From Bacteroides rodentium JCM 16496 (GTDB taxonomy: Bacteria; Bacteroidota; Bacteroidia; Bacteroidales; Bacteroidaceae), in assembly GCF_000614125.1 (NCBI RefSeq), contig NZ_BAKJ01000008.1, positions 62,001 to 126,000 on the forward strand: a DNA stretch of 64,000 nucleotides, read 5' to 3'. The first letter of the stretch is position 1. The number at the start of each line of letters is the position of its first letter. The notes under the pieces were generated by a model. The model was not told the DNA's origin and ran no database searches. It saw only the letters and a program-made list of their open reading frames with translations. Made by a program: the position numbers and the translations under genes. Positions 19,258-28,605 of the stretch are shown piece after piece.

Positions 19258-20914
19258 AATCAGGATAGCCAATGAAAATGAGAATCTAAATTCTGAACAT
19301 GCGATTCCGGTATTTTTAAGTAATATAATAGAAAATCTGGAGGTCCCTGACATGCACAATACCATTGAGTTATGCAATGTCCATTATATTGAAGTGGAAG
19401 ATTTTGAAAAGGATTCAGATACCCCCAAAAAGCCTGATGAATATTTGGCAAGTTTGCTAAGAACTGAGGATCACCTATTCAAAGACAACAACAAAGGAGT
19501 ACTCCCTACGTTGCACCTGTCTGCTGTAGATTTCTTCAAGACCGACATTTCCTTTTCCACAGGAGTTGCCATACCCAGATGTATAAAATACATTGATAGT
19601 AGTATTTGGCATTATTATGTCCCGTCATATTTGGATGAAACGGATTCAAATCAGGAAATCTGGCTTGAAAACATGAAAAGTCGGCTATCAGAGGTAATAA
19701 ATACAATTATTGACAACACAAAGATGGGATTATACTATCTGTCTGTCACACAGGAGCAAGCAGACTTTTATGCTCGAATTATACGGCAGTCTTATTTGGT
19801 AGATATAGGCGCGCACAAGAAAAAAATATCTCCATTTATTTTCCATTCTGAAAGGGAGATGAAAGAGGCTATGAAAAAATTATTGAAAAAAGAAAAAGAA
19901 ATCTCTCCTTATATGCCCGTAATCACTGGCATGGGAAATAGCGAAAAACATCCCAAAGCTCAATGGCGGCTCTTATTGGTGGATGATTATGCTAAAAAGA
20001 AAATGAAGACATATCCTCTTGGAAATAAATCTTTATGCAAAGAAGAGATAGTCGATAAAATCTTAGGAAGCATGTTCGAAGATAAAGAATGCTATGTGAT
20101 AGAAAGTGTTGATACTGTAAAAGAAGCTATTGAACGACTAAAAAAAAGGAGATATGATATTATTTTATTAGATTACCTTTTAAATTATAAAGAAGGCGGG
20201 CAACGCGAATATGGATTTGAATTACTGCAGGCTATAGAAGAAGGTGATAAGCAGTTGCAAGAAAACAAGGGACCGTTTGGAAAATATTGGATATTCCCTA
20301 TAACATCGTTCGACGAAGCCTTTTCACAGAAAATCAGAGAGCAAGGATGGGGTTATAATTCAAAACATTGGATTCTTGCACAAGGAGCTTGTCCGTTAGA
20401 TACCCCTGAAAGTTTTAAGTATCATTTTTTCAAGTTTATCAATGGGCAACTGGAAGGGTTGGAAATAAAATTGAAGGATTGTGGTGGAAGCGATATATAC
20501 ACATTAAAGCAATTCTTGATAGCTATTTTTGATGATGAAACCCTTGTAAGAAGTCGCGCCATTAAAAATTTCAATGCATTGTACTTGCTGAAAGCCAATT
20601 ACAATAAACTAAAAGATGATATAAAACCCCAATCACATCTCAATAGTGACGAAAAAAAAATAATGTCATCTCTACTGGTAAAATCAATTTATGAAGACAT
20701 CAATGATTATGACAGTGAATTTTGGGGGCACATCTTATTTATGATGTACATAACTGCCTATCCACCTTCTAATCAGTGGTATAGGCTGTCGCATGAATTT
20801 CTTGCTATAAAAAGCAAGTTGGAAAAGGGGCAAGATAAAAGTGTCTCAGATAAAATAGTAAAATATATAAACTGTATAAAAGTATTTAAAGATGGGAAAA
20901 CATACTTTTTTTGA
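19217..20914 (+). CDS. Unknown protein with divergent response-regulator receiver domain
   Basis: Protein of 565 residues with an unrecognised N-terminal region (about 1-245), a CheY-like receiver domain (about 250-410) and an unrecognised C-terminal region. Receiver landmarks are visible in order: beta1 WRLLLVDDY (Asp 256/257), beta3 YDIILLDYLL with candidate phospho-acceptor Asp 319, beta4 FPITSF with Thr 363, and a possible Lys 383. Spacings are longer than in CheY (62 residues from the acidic pair to Asp 319), so loops are expanded. No DNA-binding output domain and no histidine kinase in the operon. It overlaps the genes on both sides. Phosphorylation is possible because key residues remain, but is not shown. 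Confidence 0.8.
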   Translation: MIMFCGKIKLENDKIRIANENENLNSEHAIPVFLSNIIENLEVPDMHNTIELCNVHYIEVEDFEKDSDTPKKPDEYLASLLRTEDHLFKDNNKGVLPTLHLSAVDFFKTDISFSTGVAIPRCIKYIDSSIWHYYVPSYLDETDSNQEIWLENMKSRLSEVINTIIDNTKMGLYYLSVTQEQADFYARIIRQSYLVDIGAHKKKISPFIFHSEREMKEAMKKLLKKEKEISPYMPVITGMGNSEKHPKAQWRLLLVDDYAKKKMKTYPLGNKSLCKEEIVDKILGSMFEDKECYVIESVDTVKEAIERLKKRRYDIILLDYLLNYKEGGQREYGFELLQAIEEGDKQLQENKGPFGKYWIFPITSFDEAFSQKIREQGWGYNSKHWILAQGACPLDTPESFKYHFFKFINGQLEGLEIKLKDCGGSDIYTLKQFLIAIFDDETLVRSRAIKNFNALYLLKANYNKLKDDIKPQSHLNSDEKKIMSSLLVKSIYEDINDYDSEFWGHILFMMYITAYPPSNQWYRLSHEFLAIKSKLEKGQDKSVSDKIVKYINCIKVFKDGKTYFF

Positions 20915-22784
20915 ACCTGATGACAAGCTATGTGCCATTCATGAAAATAAGGCGTATTTTTTTAAATACAAGGGACTAAAATGCCAGGTGCAAGATGAAA
21001 GGAAGCAATTCCCTGTCTATTTATATATCTCTCAATGCAGTTTGAATTTCCTGTATCATAATGGGAAAGATGATATTCATCAACATAATTACCTATTTGA
21101 AATATCCTTAGGAAATATAGACGAAGGTCTGGCAGAAGCTTACAGAGGAGATATAGCTTTAGGCAATGATACGTTATTAAACGAAAGCATGGAACATGTT
21201 TATTTGAGGAGAAGGAATGAGGTGAATCAAGAATTTAGTTTTTCTGATTTGCCGTTGTTTGAAATGGAATATCCTCTTGACTTTCTTAGAAGGTGCAGTA
21301 CTAATAATTCTTTAGTAAATTCCATTAAGGAGAATACATATGTTAAAAGGATTATCGACGTTAAAAAAGAGGATAAATCATCTCCTAATAAAAGATGGGA
21401 AGACTATAGCTATCCCTTATCCCGCAAAATATTCTTGGATTTTATGTTCGAATTTGAAATTAATAATACTTTCAAAGATCTTCCATATTACAATCAACTC
21501 AGAGCTAATTTGCATTCAAACTACACGTATAAGGCCTTATATACAAAATTGAAATTCTATTACTTACGTACAATAGTCATGAACAATGTAGACTCGGGCA
21601 TTGCCTTGAGGAAATTGGAGGAACTAGTTGATATAAAAAACGAATGGATTAATATCATCAGGAATCCTGCTTCAGAATATTTATTCCATCACTCCAAATG
21701 GTTTGATGAGGTTGAAATAGAAGGGACTAATATCTATGAACCTTCAAATGAAAAGATAAGCAAATTGATAGCCCGTGCCGAAGAGAAAGAAATTGAATAC
21801 AAAAAGCCCTCAGATAAAGGGTTCACCGAGTCTGACAAGAAGTTTTTCCAAGAGTTATTTAGCAAAGACAATGAGAGCACTACCTTTTTATATGACCGTT
21901 TGTTACAAAAATACAACATTTTAACAGTCCTAATGACTGATATAGGAACTCGGCAAAGAATCAATAAATGGATTATTATAGTACCTGTTGTTGCTTTTGT
22001 AGTGGCTCACTTTTTTTCCCCTATTAACGTTGATACTATTTTAGTATTCATGGGGGGCTTGCCCTTGATAACAATTATACTTATTAGCTTAGGAAGGTGC
22101 TTTGTGCCTAAAAAGACCTCGTTAAGCCTTAACCTGTTATATCCGCGCTTGTTTTTTGCAATTTCTTCTGCGTGGATAGTCGTAGGCTTAAATGCCGATT
22201 TGTTTAAAACGTTCGCGCTGACAAAGTTTGGTTTTAGCTATCACTGTATCGGACTTTTTATGATAATAGTAATGTTCCTGTTTATATATAGGGAAGTTAG
22301 AAAGCTGAATGTATTCTTGCCTAAAGGAGAGTGCATTAAACGAACATCTATCATCTTTTCATTAGGTTTCCTGTATTCTTTTTTAGTCGGAATTCTGATG
22401 TTCTCTTTTGTGGGAAAAGGATTTGTCATGAATGACGAAGTGTTGTTGACCAACTTCTACAAATCGAAATTAAGCGATCCTGCATTTGTGGTGAAATCTG
22501 ATAATCCGGATAATAAGTTGTTCTTGCATGATATGATACAAGCTTGTAAAGGAAGAAATGCCTTCACTATGAATGTAAAAGATAAATGGGAAGGTTTGAG
22601 GCAGATTTATACGCAATCTTGTTCTGCAGAGTATCCAATATGTGCAACATTGTTTTACATAAAAGATAGTCCTGTAATTATCTACTTCCCAATACTCCTA
22701 TATATGCTGATATTCTTGACTATGTTCATTGGTGTCTTCTTTGAATTGCTATCCAACGATAGGCATATGACCGACCCCATGTAA
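20892..22784 (+). CDS. Unknown membrane protein with six C-terminal helices
   Basis: Protein of 630 residues: a large soluble N-terminal region (about 1-355) followed by hydrophobic segments at about 358-376, 382-401, 418-434, 452-466, 486-506 and 595-620, with an extracytoplasmic- or loop-like stretch of about 90 residues before the last helix. No signal peptide. It is not recognised as a known transporter or effector. The ATG overlaps the end of the receiver-domain gene by 23 bases. A soluble domain joined to a helix bundle at the end of a signalling operon is an arrangement seen in membrane-acting effectors of defence and signalling systems; that role is inference. Confidence 0.8.
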   Translation: MGKHTFFEPDDKLCAIHENKAYFFKYKGLKCQVQDERKQFPVYLYISQCSLNFLYHNGKDDIHQHNYLFEISLGNIDEGLAEAYRGDIALGNDTLLNESMEHVYLRRRNEVNQEFSFSDLPLFEMEYPLDFLRRCSTNNSLVNSIKENTYVKRIIDVKKEDKSSPNKRWEDYSYPLSRKIFLDFMFEFEINNTFKDLPYYNQLRANLHSNYTYKALYTKLKFYYLRTIVMNNVDSGIALRKLEELVDIKNEWINIIRNPASEYLFHHSKWFDEVEIEGTNIYEPSNEKISKLIARAEEKEIEYKKPSDKGFTESDKKFFQELFSKDNESTTFLYDRLLQKYNILTVLMTDIGTRQRINKWIIIVPVVAFVVAHFFSPINVDTILVFMGGLPLITIILISLGRCFVPKKTSLSLNLLYPRLFFAISSAWIVVGLNADLFKTFALTKFGFSYHCIGLFMIIVMFLFIYREVRKLNVFLPKGECIKRTSIIFSLGFLYSFLVGILMFSFVGKGFVMNDEVLLTNFYKSKLSDPAFVVKSDNPDNKLFLHDMIQACKGRNAFTMNVKDKWEGLRQIYTQSCSAEYPICATLFYIKDSPVIIYFPILLYMLIFLTMFIGVFFELLSNDRHMTDPM

Positions 22785-22904
22785 TGAAAAGATGAAGGTA
22801 GTTCGCGCCACTTTCCATTAAATTCGTATCGAAAATGTGTGAAACATCGCATTTCCGGTATGAAAAATATGATTGACTATGTTCGACAGGACTGTCAGCT
22901 TGGC

Positions 22905-22920
22905 ATGCAAACGTTTTCGT
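22905..22920. promoter_or_regulatory. LacI-family operator-like site upstream of the susG-like gene
   Basis: ATGCAAACGTTTTCGT resembles LacI/PurR-family operators with a central ACGT. It agrees at 13 of 16 positions with the reverse complement of the site before susC (5141-5156). It is 94 bases upstream of the ATG at 23014; TATATTTG (22974-22981) and TAACTTTG (22990-22997) are possible -7 elements between. Confidence 0.45.
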
Positions 22921-23013
22921 AATCTTATCCTTGTTTTCTTTTGCGTTAATCGGTCTGCCGTTTCTTTTCCGGCTATATTTGTGAAGCGATAACTTTGAAT
23001 ACTTTATAATATT

Positions 23014-25593
23014 ATGAAAATAATCAATCAACGTAAGCTTTCTGTTCTATGGCATTCAATATGCTTCGGTTTAGTGCTGGTATTCACGGCATGTGGTGAC
23101 GATAAAGAGGAGTTTCAGGAGTTTCTGACCCCTGATTCCGGTAGTGAGTCGATTTTTGAAAAAGGTTTTAGCTTTGGTGAAGCTGCTTCTTCGCAAAGCG
23201 TCAGTTTTGAGGCTGGGCAGCAATGGACAGCCAAACTGAGTGGCGAGGATACCGGTTGGTGTAGCATCAATCCGGCAAAAGGCGCATCTGGGAAAGCTAC
23301 GATTATGGTTTCTGTCGGCAAGAATGAAACTGGAAAAGCGAGGATGGCACAATTGAATATTATATCCGGTTCTAAGAAGAAAGAAATATCTGTCACTCAG
23401 GCTGCCAATGCAATTGTTGTTCCGGATGGTTTGAGCTTCATGCCGACAGCGCCGGATGCCGACCAGCCCCTTGTGATTACTTTTAAAGCGGATGCAAAGT
23501 CTGCTCTTTATGGACATAAGGGAGATGTGTATGTGCATATAGGGGTGGTCAGTGAAGGTACTTGGCTGTTCGTTCCGGCTGCGTGGACGGAAAACAAGGA
23601 CAAATGCAAGATGACTTCAACCGAAGCCAACGTATGGAGCATTACGCTGAGCCCGAATATCCGTGAGTGGTTTGGAAGCGGGAAGACACCGGTGAACCAG
23701 CTTGGAATAGTGATTCGCAATGCCGACGGCAGCAAGAAAGGGATAGAATCGGATTCCTTTATCGAGGTGACCGACACAAAATATGAAGGTTTTGTACCTG
23801 GTGAAGTTAAAACAGCGGCAGTACCGGCTGGTATGGTCGAGGGTATCAATGTGGTGGATAATTCTACGGTGACATTGGTGCTTTATGACAAAGATACGAA
23901 TGGAAATCATAAGGACTTTGCACATGTAGTGGGCGACTTCAACAACTGGACGTTGAGCAATGATGAGAAGTCGCAGATGTATCGTGATGATGCTTCCGGA
24001 TGTTGGTGGATTACATTGAAGGGACTGGATGCAAGCAAGGAGTATGCTTTCCAGTATTATGTGGGTACGAAAGAGGGCGAAGTGGTTCGTCTGGCTGATG
24101 CCTATACGGAAAAGATTCTTGATCCTGATAATGACAAGTATATTCCGGCTTCTACCTATAACGAAAGTATGGATTATCCTGAAGGGGGAGTAGGAATCGT
24201 TTCGACCTTCAAGATACAGAAAGACAGTTATAACTGGACGATTAATGACTTTAAAATAGCAAATCCGGAGCAATTGGTGATATACGAATTGCACTTACGT
24301 GACTTTACTACTTCCGGTGATATTAATGGTGCGATAGGTAAGCTCTCTTATCTGAAGGCTATGGGAGTCAATGCCATCGAACTGATGCCGGTACAAGAGT
24401 TTGACGGAAACGATAGTTGGGGGTATAATCCTTGCTTCTTCTTTGCGATGGACAAGGCTTATGGTACAAAAGCTATGTATAAGCAGTTTGTTGACGCTTG
24501 TCATGAAGCGGGTATGGCAGTTATTTTGGATGTGGTTTATAATCACGCCACCGGGAACAGCCCTTTTGCCAAGTTGTATTGGAATGAAGACAAAACGGCA
24601 AGCAACAACCCGTACTTCAATGTCGATGCTCCCCATCCTTACAGTGTGTTCCACGACTTCAACCACGAGAGTGCGTTGGTGCGCAAGTTCGTGAAGCGTA
24701 ACCTGCAATTCTTGCTGAAGGAGTATAAAGTGGACGGTTTCCGTTTTGACTTGACGAAGGGTTTTACACAGACAAAATCTACAGAAAGTACGGCGTCTAA
24801 TTATGACGGAAAACGTGTGGCCATCTTGAAAGATTATAATGCAGCCATCAAGGAGGTGAAGAATGACGCATACGTTATTTTGGAACATTTCTGTGACTCG
24901 AGAGAAGAAAAGGAGTTGGCGGTCGATGGCATGCACTTGTGGCGCAACTTGAATAATGCCTATTGCCAGTCGGCTATGGGGTATAAGTCGGACAGCTCGT
25001 TCAGCGGTCTTTATGAAAAGACTCCGGCATGGGTAGGATATATGGAGAGCCATGATGAAGAACGCGCGGCTTACAAGCAGACGCAATGGGGCGATGGCGT
25101 GCTGAAAACCGAACTCAATGCCCGTATGGAGCAATTGGAACTGAACACGGCATTCTTCCTTACAGTGCCCGGCCCTAAGATGATTTGGCAGTTCGGAGAG
25201 ATGGGGTATGACATCTCCATAGAGGAGAATGGACGTACCGGTAGGAAGCCTTTGCATTGGGAATATCTGGATAATGCTGACCGCAAGGAGTTACACGATG
25301 TTTATGCGGATTTAATGAAATTGCGCAATGCCCATCCGGAACTGTTTGATGAGAGTGCGGCGCTGACGTGGAAAGTGGGAGTCTCCGACTGGGACAACGG
25401 ACGTTCACTGTTGGTAGAAAGCGTAGCCGGAAAGAAATTAGTGGTAGTGGGCAACTTCACCCATACGGCTGTAAATGTTGCTTTTCCGGGAACAACCGGC
25501 AATTGGAACAACTATTTCACCGGGAAGAGTGAGCCCGTAAATGCGCAGGTTAATGTACCGGCTCATGGATATGTAGTCTACACTAATTTCTGA
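23014..25593 (+). CDS. SusG-like outer-membrane alpha-amylase, GH13 with BACON domain
   Basis: Surface lipoprotein (859 residues; lipobox FTAC, Cys 27). Order: a BACON-type Ig domain (about 55-135, ending KKEISVTQAAN), a starch-binding-like domain (about 140-260), a CBM48-type N-domain (HVVGDFNNW, about 310), then the GH13 barrel and a C-terminal beta domain. Catalytic residues: nucleophile Asp 579 in GFRFDLT, acid/base Glu 624 in VILEHF and Asp 681 in SHDEER; the beta3 motif VILDVVYNHA is intact. It probably makes the first cuts in starch at the cell surface for import by SusC/SusD. It lies about 10 kb beyond the other sus genes, separated by mobile DNA and the unknown operon. Confidence 0.9.
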   Translation: MKIINQRKLSVLWHSICFGLVLVFTACGDDKEEFQEFLTPDSGSESIFEKGFSFGEAASSQSVSFEAGQQWTAKLSGEDTGWCSINPAKGASGKATIMVSVGKNETGKARMAQLNIISGSKKKEISVTQAANAIVVPDGLSFMPTAPDADQPLVITFKADAKSALYGHKGDVYVHIGVVSEGTWLFVPAAWTENKDKCKMTSTEANVWSITLSPNIREWFGSGKTPVNQLGIVIRNADGSKKGIESDSFIEVTDTKYEGFVPGEVKTAAVPAGMVEGINVVDNSTVTLVLYDKDTNGNHKDFAHVVGDFNNWTLSNDEKSQMYRDDASGCWWITLKGLDASKEYAFQYYVGTKEGEVVRLADAYTEKILDPDNDKYIPASTYNESMDYPEGGVGIVSTFKIQKDSYNWTINDFKIANPEQLVIYELHLRDFTTSGDINGAIGKLSYLKAMGVNAIELMPVQEFDGNDSWGYNPCFFFAMDKAYGTKAMYKQFVDACHEAGMAVILDVVYNHATGNSPFAKLYWNEDKTASNNPYFNVDAPHPYSVFHDFNHESALVRKFVKRNLQFLLKEYKVDGFRFDLTKGFTQTKSTESTASNYDGKRVAILKDYNAAIKEVKNDAYVILEHFCDSREEKELAVDGMHLWRNLNNAYCQSAMGYKSDSSFSGLYEKTPAWVGYMESHDEERAAYKQTQWGDGVLKTELNARMEQLELNTAFFLTVPGPKMIWQFGEMGYDISIEENGRTGRKPLHWEYLDNADRKELHDVYADLMKLRNAHPELFDESAALTWKVGVSDWDNGRSLLVESVAGKKLVVVGNFTHTAVNVAFPGTTGNWNNYFTGKSEPVNAQVNVPAHGYVVYTNF

Positions 25594-25605
25594 TTTCGGT
25601 AAGAA

Positions 25606-26589
25606 TCATTCATACATCTTTATCAGCACCCGATTCAGCCAGTTCCAACGAAAACGGAACCAGCGTCGGGTGCTGCTTTGTTTTCCTCCAAAGCGGAGAA
25701 CGAACTCACGGTAGCCATGTTTACGGAAGGGAAGTCCCACGTCCATGAATTCCAAGTGTCGGTATCCGCGTTGTTTGGCATCGTCCAGTGCTTTCCATAC
25801 GGCAAGAATACCCGGATATTGCAGGGCATAAGTCTTGCGCATGCCACCTGAGAACCATAGATAGGCGCTATCATCTGAATAAATGCATGCACTGCCACCG
25901 ATAATCTTCTCCTTATAAGTGACGATGAAGATTTTGCTTTGCTGCCCTTTTGTCAACTGGTTTTCGAGATGCTGAAAGAACTTGATGCTGGGGAAGTGGC
26001 GCCGTATCTTGGAAGAATATACGTGGCGCAACATCTGGGCAAAACAGAGAATCTCCTCTTTGGTACGTGCTTCCCGCACTTGGGCGCCGTTTTTGAGTCC
26101 TTTCTTTATTTGCCGGATACGTGACGGGCTGAAACGCTCTTCCACCTTTTCGATGCTGTGCAGCGAGTTGCGCACCCGCAGCCAATTGATGGCGATGTAT
26201 TGGTTGTCGCGGAAGGATTTGTATCCGAACATGGCATTTTCCAGGTTGCGGAACTCGATGAGAAAAGAATCGCGCAATGCTTCATTGGTAAGCCTTTGCA
26301 GCATGTCACTGAAGATAGTCTCTTTGTCTGCCTCGTTATTGAAATATTCTCCCGTACCGTACACTTCACATCTTTTGATGATGCCGGGGGGAAACATGCG
26401 GACACTTTTACGTATAGCGGCAAGCAGTTTTGCAACGGGCTTGTCATCTTCGGATGCCACAATGAGTATGGGGGTATACCCCGGAGTTGCCTCGTAGATT
26501 CGGAACAGCTCTGTGGAATGGAAGGTGTTGGTGCCTGGCAGGTCAGGAACCTTGCTCCCACGGTAATATGTAGTGAGTTTGAGGGGCAT
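25606..26589 (-). CDS. GNAT/FemAB-like acyl- or aminoacyltransferase family protein
   Basis: Protein of 327 residues from the ATG at 26589 (the frame extends 14 codons further but that would overlap the divergent promoter). The second half carries GNAT/FemAB-like features: IFIVTYKEKIIGGSACIY, YLWFSGGMRKTYALQYPGIL and GYRHLEFMDVGLPFRKHGYR, as in proteins annotated as peptidoglycan-bridge or BioF2-like acetyltransferases. An earlier segment FSPSRIRQIKKGLKNGAQVR also fits FemAB-type proteins. Substrate unknown. Divergent from the DUF4026-like gene and convergent with the susG-like gene. Confidence 0.75.
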   Translation of the reverse strand: MPLKLTTYYRGSKVPDLPGTNTFHSTELFRIYEATPGYTPILIVASEDDKPVAKLLAAIRKSVRMFPPGIIKRCEVYGTGEYFNNEADKETIFSDMLQRLTNEALRDSFLIEFRNLENAMFGYKSFRDNQYIAINWLRVRNSLHSIEKVEERFSPSRIRQIKKGLKNGAQVREARTKEEILCFAQMLRHVYSSKIRRHFPSIKFFQHLENQLTKGQQSKIFIVTYKEKIIGGSACIYSDDSAYLWFSGGMRKTYALQYPGILAVWKALDDAKQRGYRHLEFMDVGLPFRKHGYREFVLRFGGKQSSTRRWFRFRWNWLNRVLIKMYE

Positions 26590-26646
26590 TGCTTGCAAAC
26601 TTAACAAAAAAACTGAAATTTCGGTTGGCATGGGTAGGCTTTTTTA

Positions 26647-26654
26647 TTAATTTT
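26647..26654 (+). promoter_or_regulatory. Bacteroides promoter (-7 TAATTTTG, -33 TTGG)
   Basis: TAATTTTG matches TAnnTTTG, and TTGG lies 19 bases upstream, close to the -33 TTTG. It would start transcription just before or at 26661, favouring the ATG at 26694 for the gene downstream. Confidence 0.5.
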
Positions 26655-26693
26655 GTCATTATGGCTGAAGTCTTACATAAAAAGGATAGATAT

Positions 26694-27974
26694 ATGATTT
26701 TCAAGAAAAAGAAAACGGTTCTCGAAGAACAAGCATTGGGCTATTGGGAAGAGTCCTCTTACATGATGGCAGTGCCCAAGGGCAGTAAAGTCGATTTGTC
26801 AGTACGCCTTTTTGAGCGCGTGGCTGCTATCTCTGGAGTGGAATTGTTGAAAAAACGTTTGCCTGATGAAGACGAACCGGGATATATGGAAGTCGGATAT
26901 GATGGCGAAGTGTATGAAATAGGTTTTTATGAAGGTGATTTTTCAATGCCTGATATGTTTAATCGTCGGGATTATTATTTCACTGACGAAGAACTGAATG
27001 CTATTGGTAAAGCCGATAGGGCACTTACAGTGTTTATGAAGTTCGGTGTTGACGGGCAGAAGTCCTACCATCTGCAACTGAAGATTGCTGTAGCCATGGT
27101 GCCCGACCTGCTTGCCATTGTGGACGAAAGTGCCGAGAAACTGGTTTGTGCTCGGTGGGCCACTCTGGCTGCCGACTCGGCGGTAGTTCCCGGAACGAGT
27201 GTTTTGTTCACGGTACATGCTGTGGCCGGTGAAGGAGGCGAGGTGTGGTTGCATACGCACGGATTGAACCGTTGTGGTTTGTATGAACTTGAGATTCTGA
27301 AATCAGACAAGGAGAATTACAACAACCATTATTACTTGATTTCCACCCTTGCCAGTCATCTGCTCGATAAAGACGGCAAGCCTTCCGAACCAGGTGCTGG
27401 CGTATATATCGGGATGTTGAATGACCGTTTGCCGATAGTGGCCACCTACGTTTCGTGGACAAAGGCGCTGGATGAGTACCGGAGCCTCGCCCTTGGCAGT
27501 GTGGACGACCGCAAGGAAGGGCACAACGGTCGCACGGCACCCGTGTTCATCTATACGAGTGAGGACGACGAGAAGAAGGGCAGACTGCGGAAGGTGTCCG
27601 AATACGATAGCATGTGGGGCGAGAATCCGCTATTCTTTATCAGTACCCGCGAAACCAATCGCATGAGTGCGTTGGCTCGCGAGCGTTTCGGTCTTGTAAA
27701 ATACATGGCAAAGAAGGACGAAGGCTCTATCTTGCTTAAAATTGGCTTGAAGACAGACAGTGCCGAGCAGGCTGACGACCGCGAACATATTTGGTTCAAG
27801 CTGTTGGAGTTTGATGGAGAACGCTTCAAGGGACAGCTTATACAAGAACCTTATGACGTCAGCCACATGCACGAGGGTGATGAAGCGTGGTTTACGGTAG
27901 AGGATGTGACCGACTGGATAATCTATTTAGAGGAATTTTCGGTTGCTCCGGATACTGCCTATCTGCTTGTCTGA
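26694..27974 (+). CDS. DUF4026-like protein
   Basis: Soluble protein of about 426 residues; role unknown. The start at 26694 (MIFKKKKTVLEEQ) is preceded by AAGGAT as a plausible ribosome-binding site and lies beyond the likely transcription start; ATG 26661 is the alternative. The C-terminal 90 residues (EHIWFKLLEFDGERFKGQLI ... FTVEDVTDWIIY) resemble the DUF2314 module often found at the end of DUF4026 proteins. No signal peptide or membrane helices. Family attribution is from memory of these motifs and should be treated as moderate. Confidence 0.65.
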   Translation: MIFKKKKTVLEEQALGYWEESSYMMAVPKGSKVDLSVRLFERVAAISGVELLKKRLPDEDEPGYMEVGYDGEVYEIGFYEGDFSMPDMFNRRDYYFTDEELNAIGKADRALTVFMKFGVDGQKSYHLQLKIAVAMVPDLLAIVDESAEKLVCARWATLAADSAVVPGTSVLFTVHAVAGEGGEVWLHTHGLNRCGLYELEILKSDKENYNNHYYLISTLASHLLDKDGKPSEPGAGVYIGMLNDRLPIVATYVSWTKALDEYRSLALGSVDDRKEGHNGRTAPVFIYTSEDDEKKGRLRKVSEYDSMWGENPLFFISTRETNRMSALARERFGLVKYMAKKDEGSILLKIGLKTDSAEQADDREHIWFKLLEFDGERFKGQLIQEPYDVSHMHEGDEAWFTVEDVTDWIIYLEEFSVAPDTAYLLV

Positions 27975-28035
27975 TACAAAAGGAGGCAGGGAGAAGATTG
28001 TAAGGCTTTTATTCGCCATTCCCGGATATTTTATC

Positions 28036-28043
28036 TAAATTTG
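28036..28043 (+). promoter_or_regulatory. Bacteroides -7 element (TAAATTTG)
   Basis: TAAATTTG matches TAnnTTTG and lies 24 bases before the nitroreductase ATG at 28067. The -33 region is weak. Confidence 0.4.
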
Positions 28044-28066
28044 CCTTCGCTAAACACGAATATGTT

Positions 28067-28603
28067 ATGGAAAGTTTCAGTGAATTGATAAAAGCACGCC
28101 GCAGCATGCGGAAGTTTACAGAAGAAGAATTGACACAAGAACAAGTCGTTACTTTGATGAAAGCAGCCCTGATGGCACCCACGTCGAAGCGCAGCAATGC
28201 ATGGCAGTTCATAGTGGTGGACGACAAGGATAAATTGAAGGAATTGTCCTATTGCAAGGAGCAGGCGTCGCAGTTTATTGCCGATGCGGCACTGGCAGTA
28301 GTGGTCGTTGCCGACCCGCTGGCAAGCGACGTGTGGATAGAGGATGCCTCCATCGCCTCCATTTACCTGCAACTTCAGGCCGAAGATATGGGGCTGGGAA
28401 GCTGCTGGGTGCAGGTGCGCGAACGTTTTACGGCTTCCGGTATGCCTTCCGGCGAGTATGTGCACGAGGTGTTGGATATTCCTTTGCAGTTGCAGGTGCT
28501 CAGTGTTATTGCTATCGGCCATAAGGGGATGGAGCGCAAGCCTTTCAACGAAGACAATCTGCAGTGGGAAAAGATACATATCAATAAGTACGGAGGAAAG
28601 TAA
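28067..28603 (+). CDS. Nitroreductase family protein
   Basis: FMN-dependent NAD(P)H oxidoreductase of the nitroreductase family (178 residues). N-terminal IKARRSMRKFTEEELTQEQ with the R-R-S-x-R FMN-phosphate motif, then MAPTSKRSNAWQFIVVDD, and VWIEDASIASIYLQLQAEDM and GLGSCWVQVRER of the second half. Cytoplasmic. Natural substrate unknown. First of a close-packed run with a small membrane protein and a DUF2520 oxidoreductase. Confidence 0.9.
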   Translation: MESFSELIKARRSMRKFTEEELTQEQVVTLMKAALMAPTSKRSNAWQFIVVDDKDKLKELSYCKEQASQFIADAALAVVVVADPLASDVWIEDASIASIYLQLQAEDMGLGSCWVQVRERFTASGMPSGEYVHEVLDIPLQLQVLSVIAIGHKGMERKPFNEDNLQWEKIHINKYGGK

Positions 28604-28605
28604 CA

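Noticed and set aside
26589..26693. Longer N-terminus for the DUF4026-like protein
   Set aside because: A -7 promoter element at 26647-26654 lies within it, so translation most likely begins at 26694.
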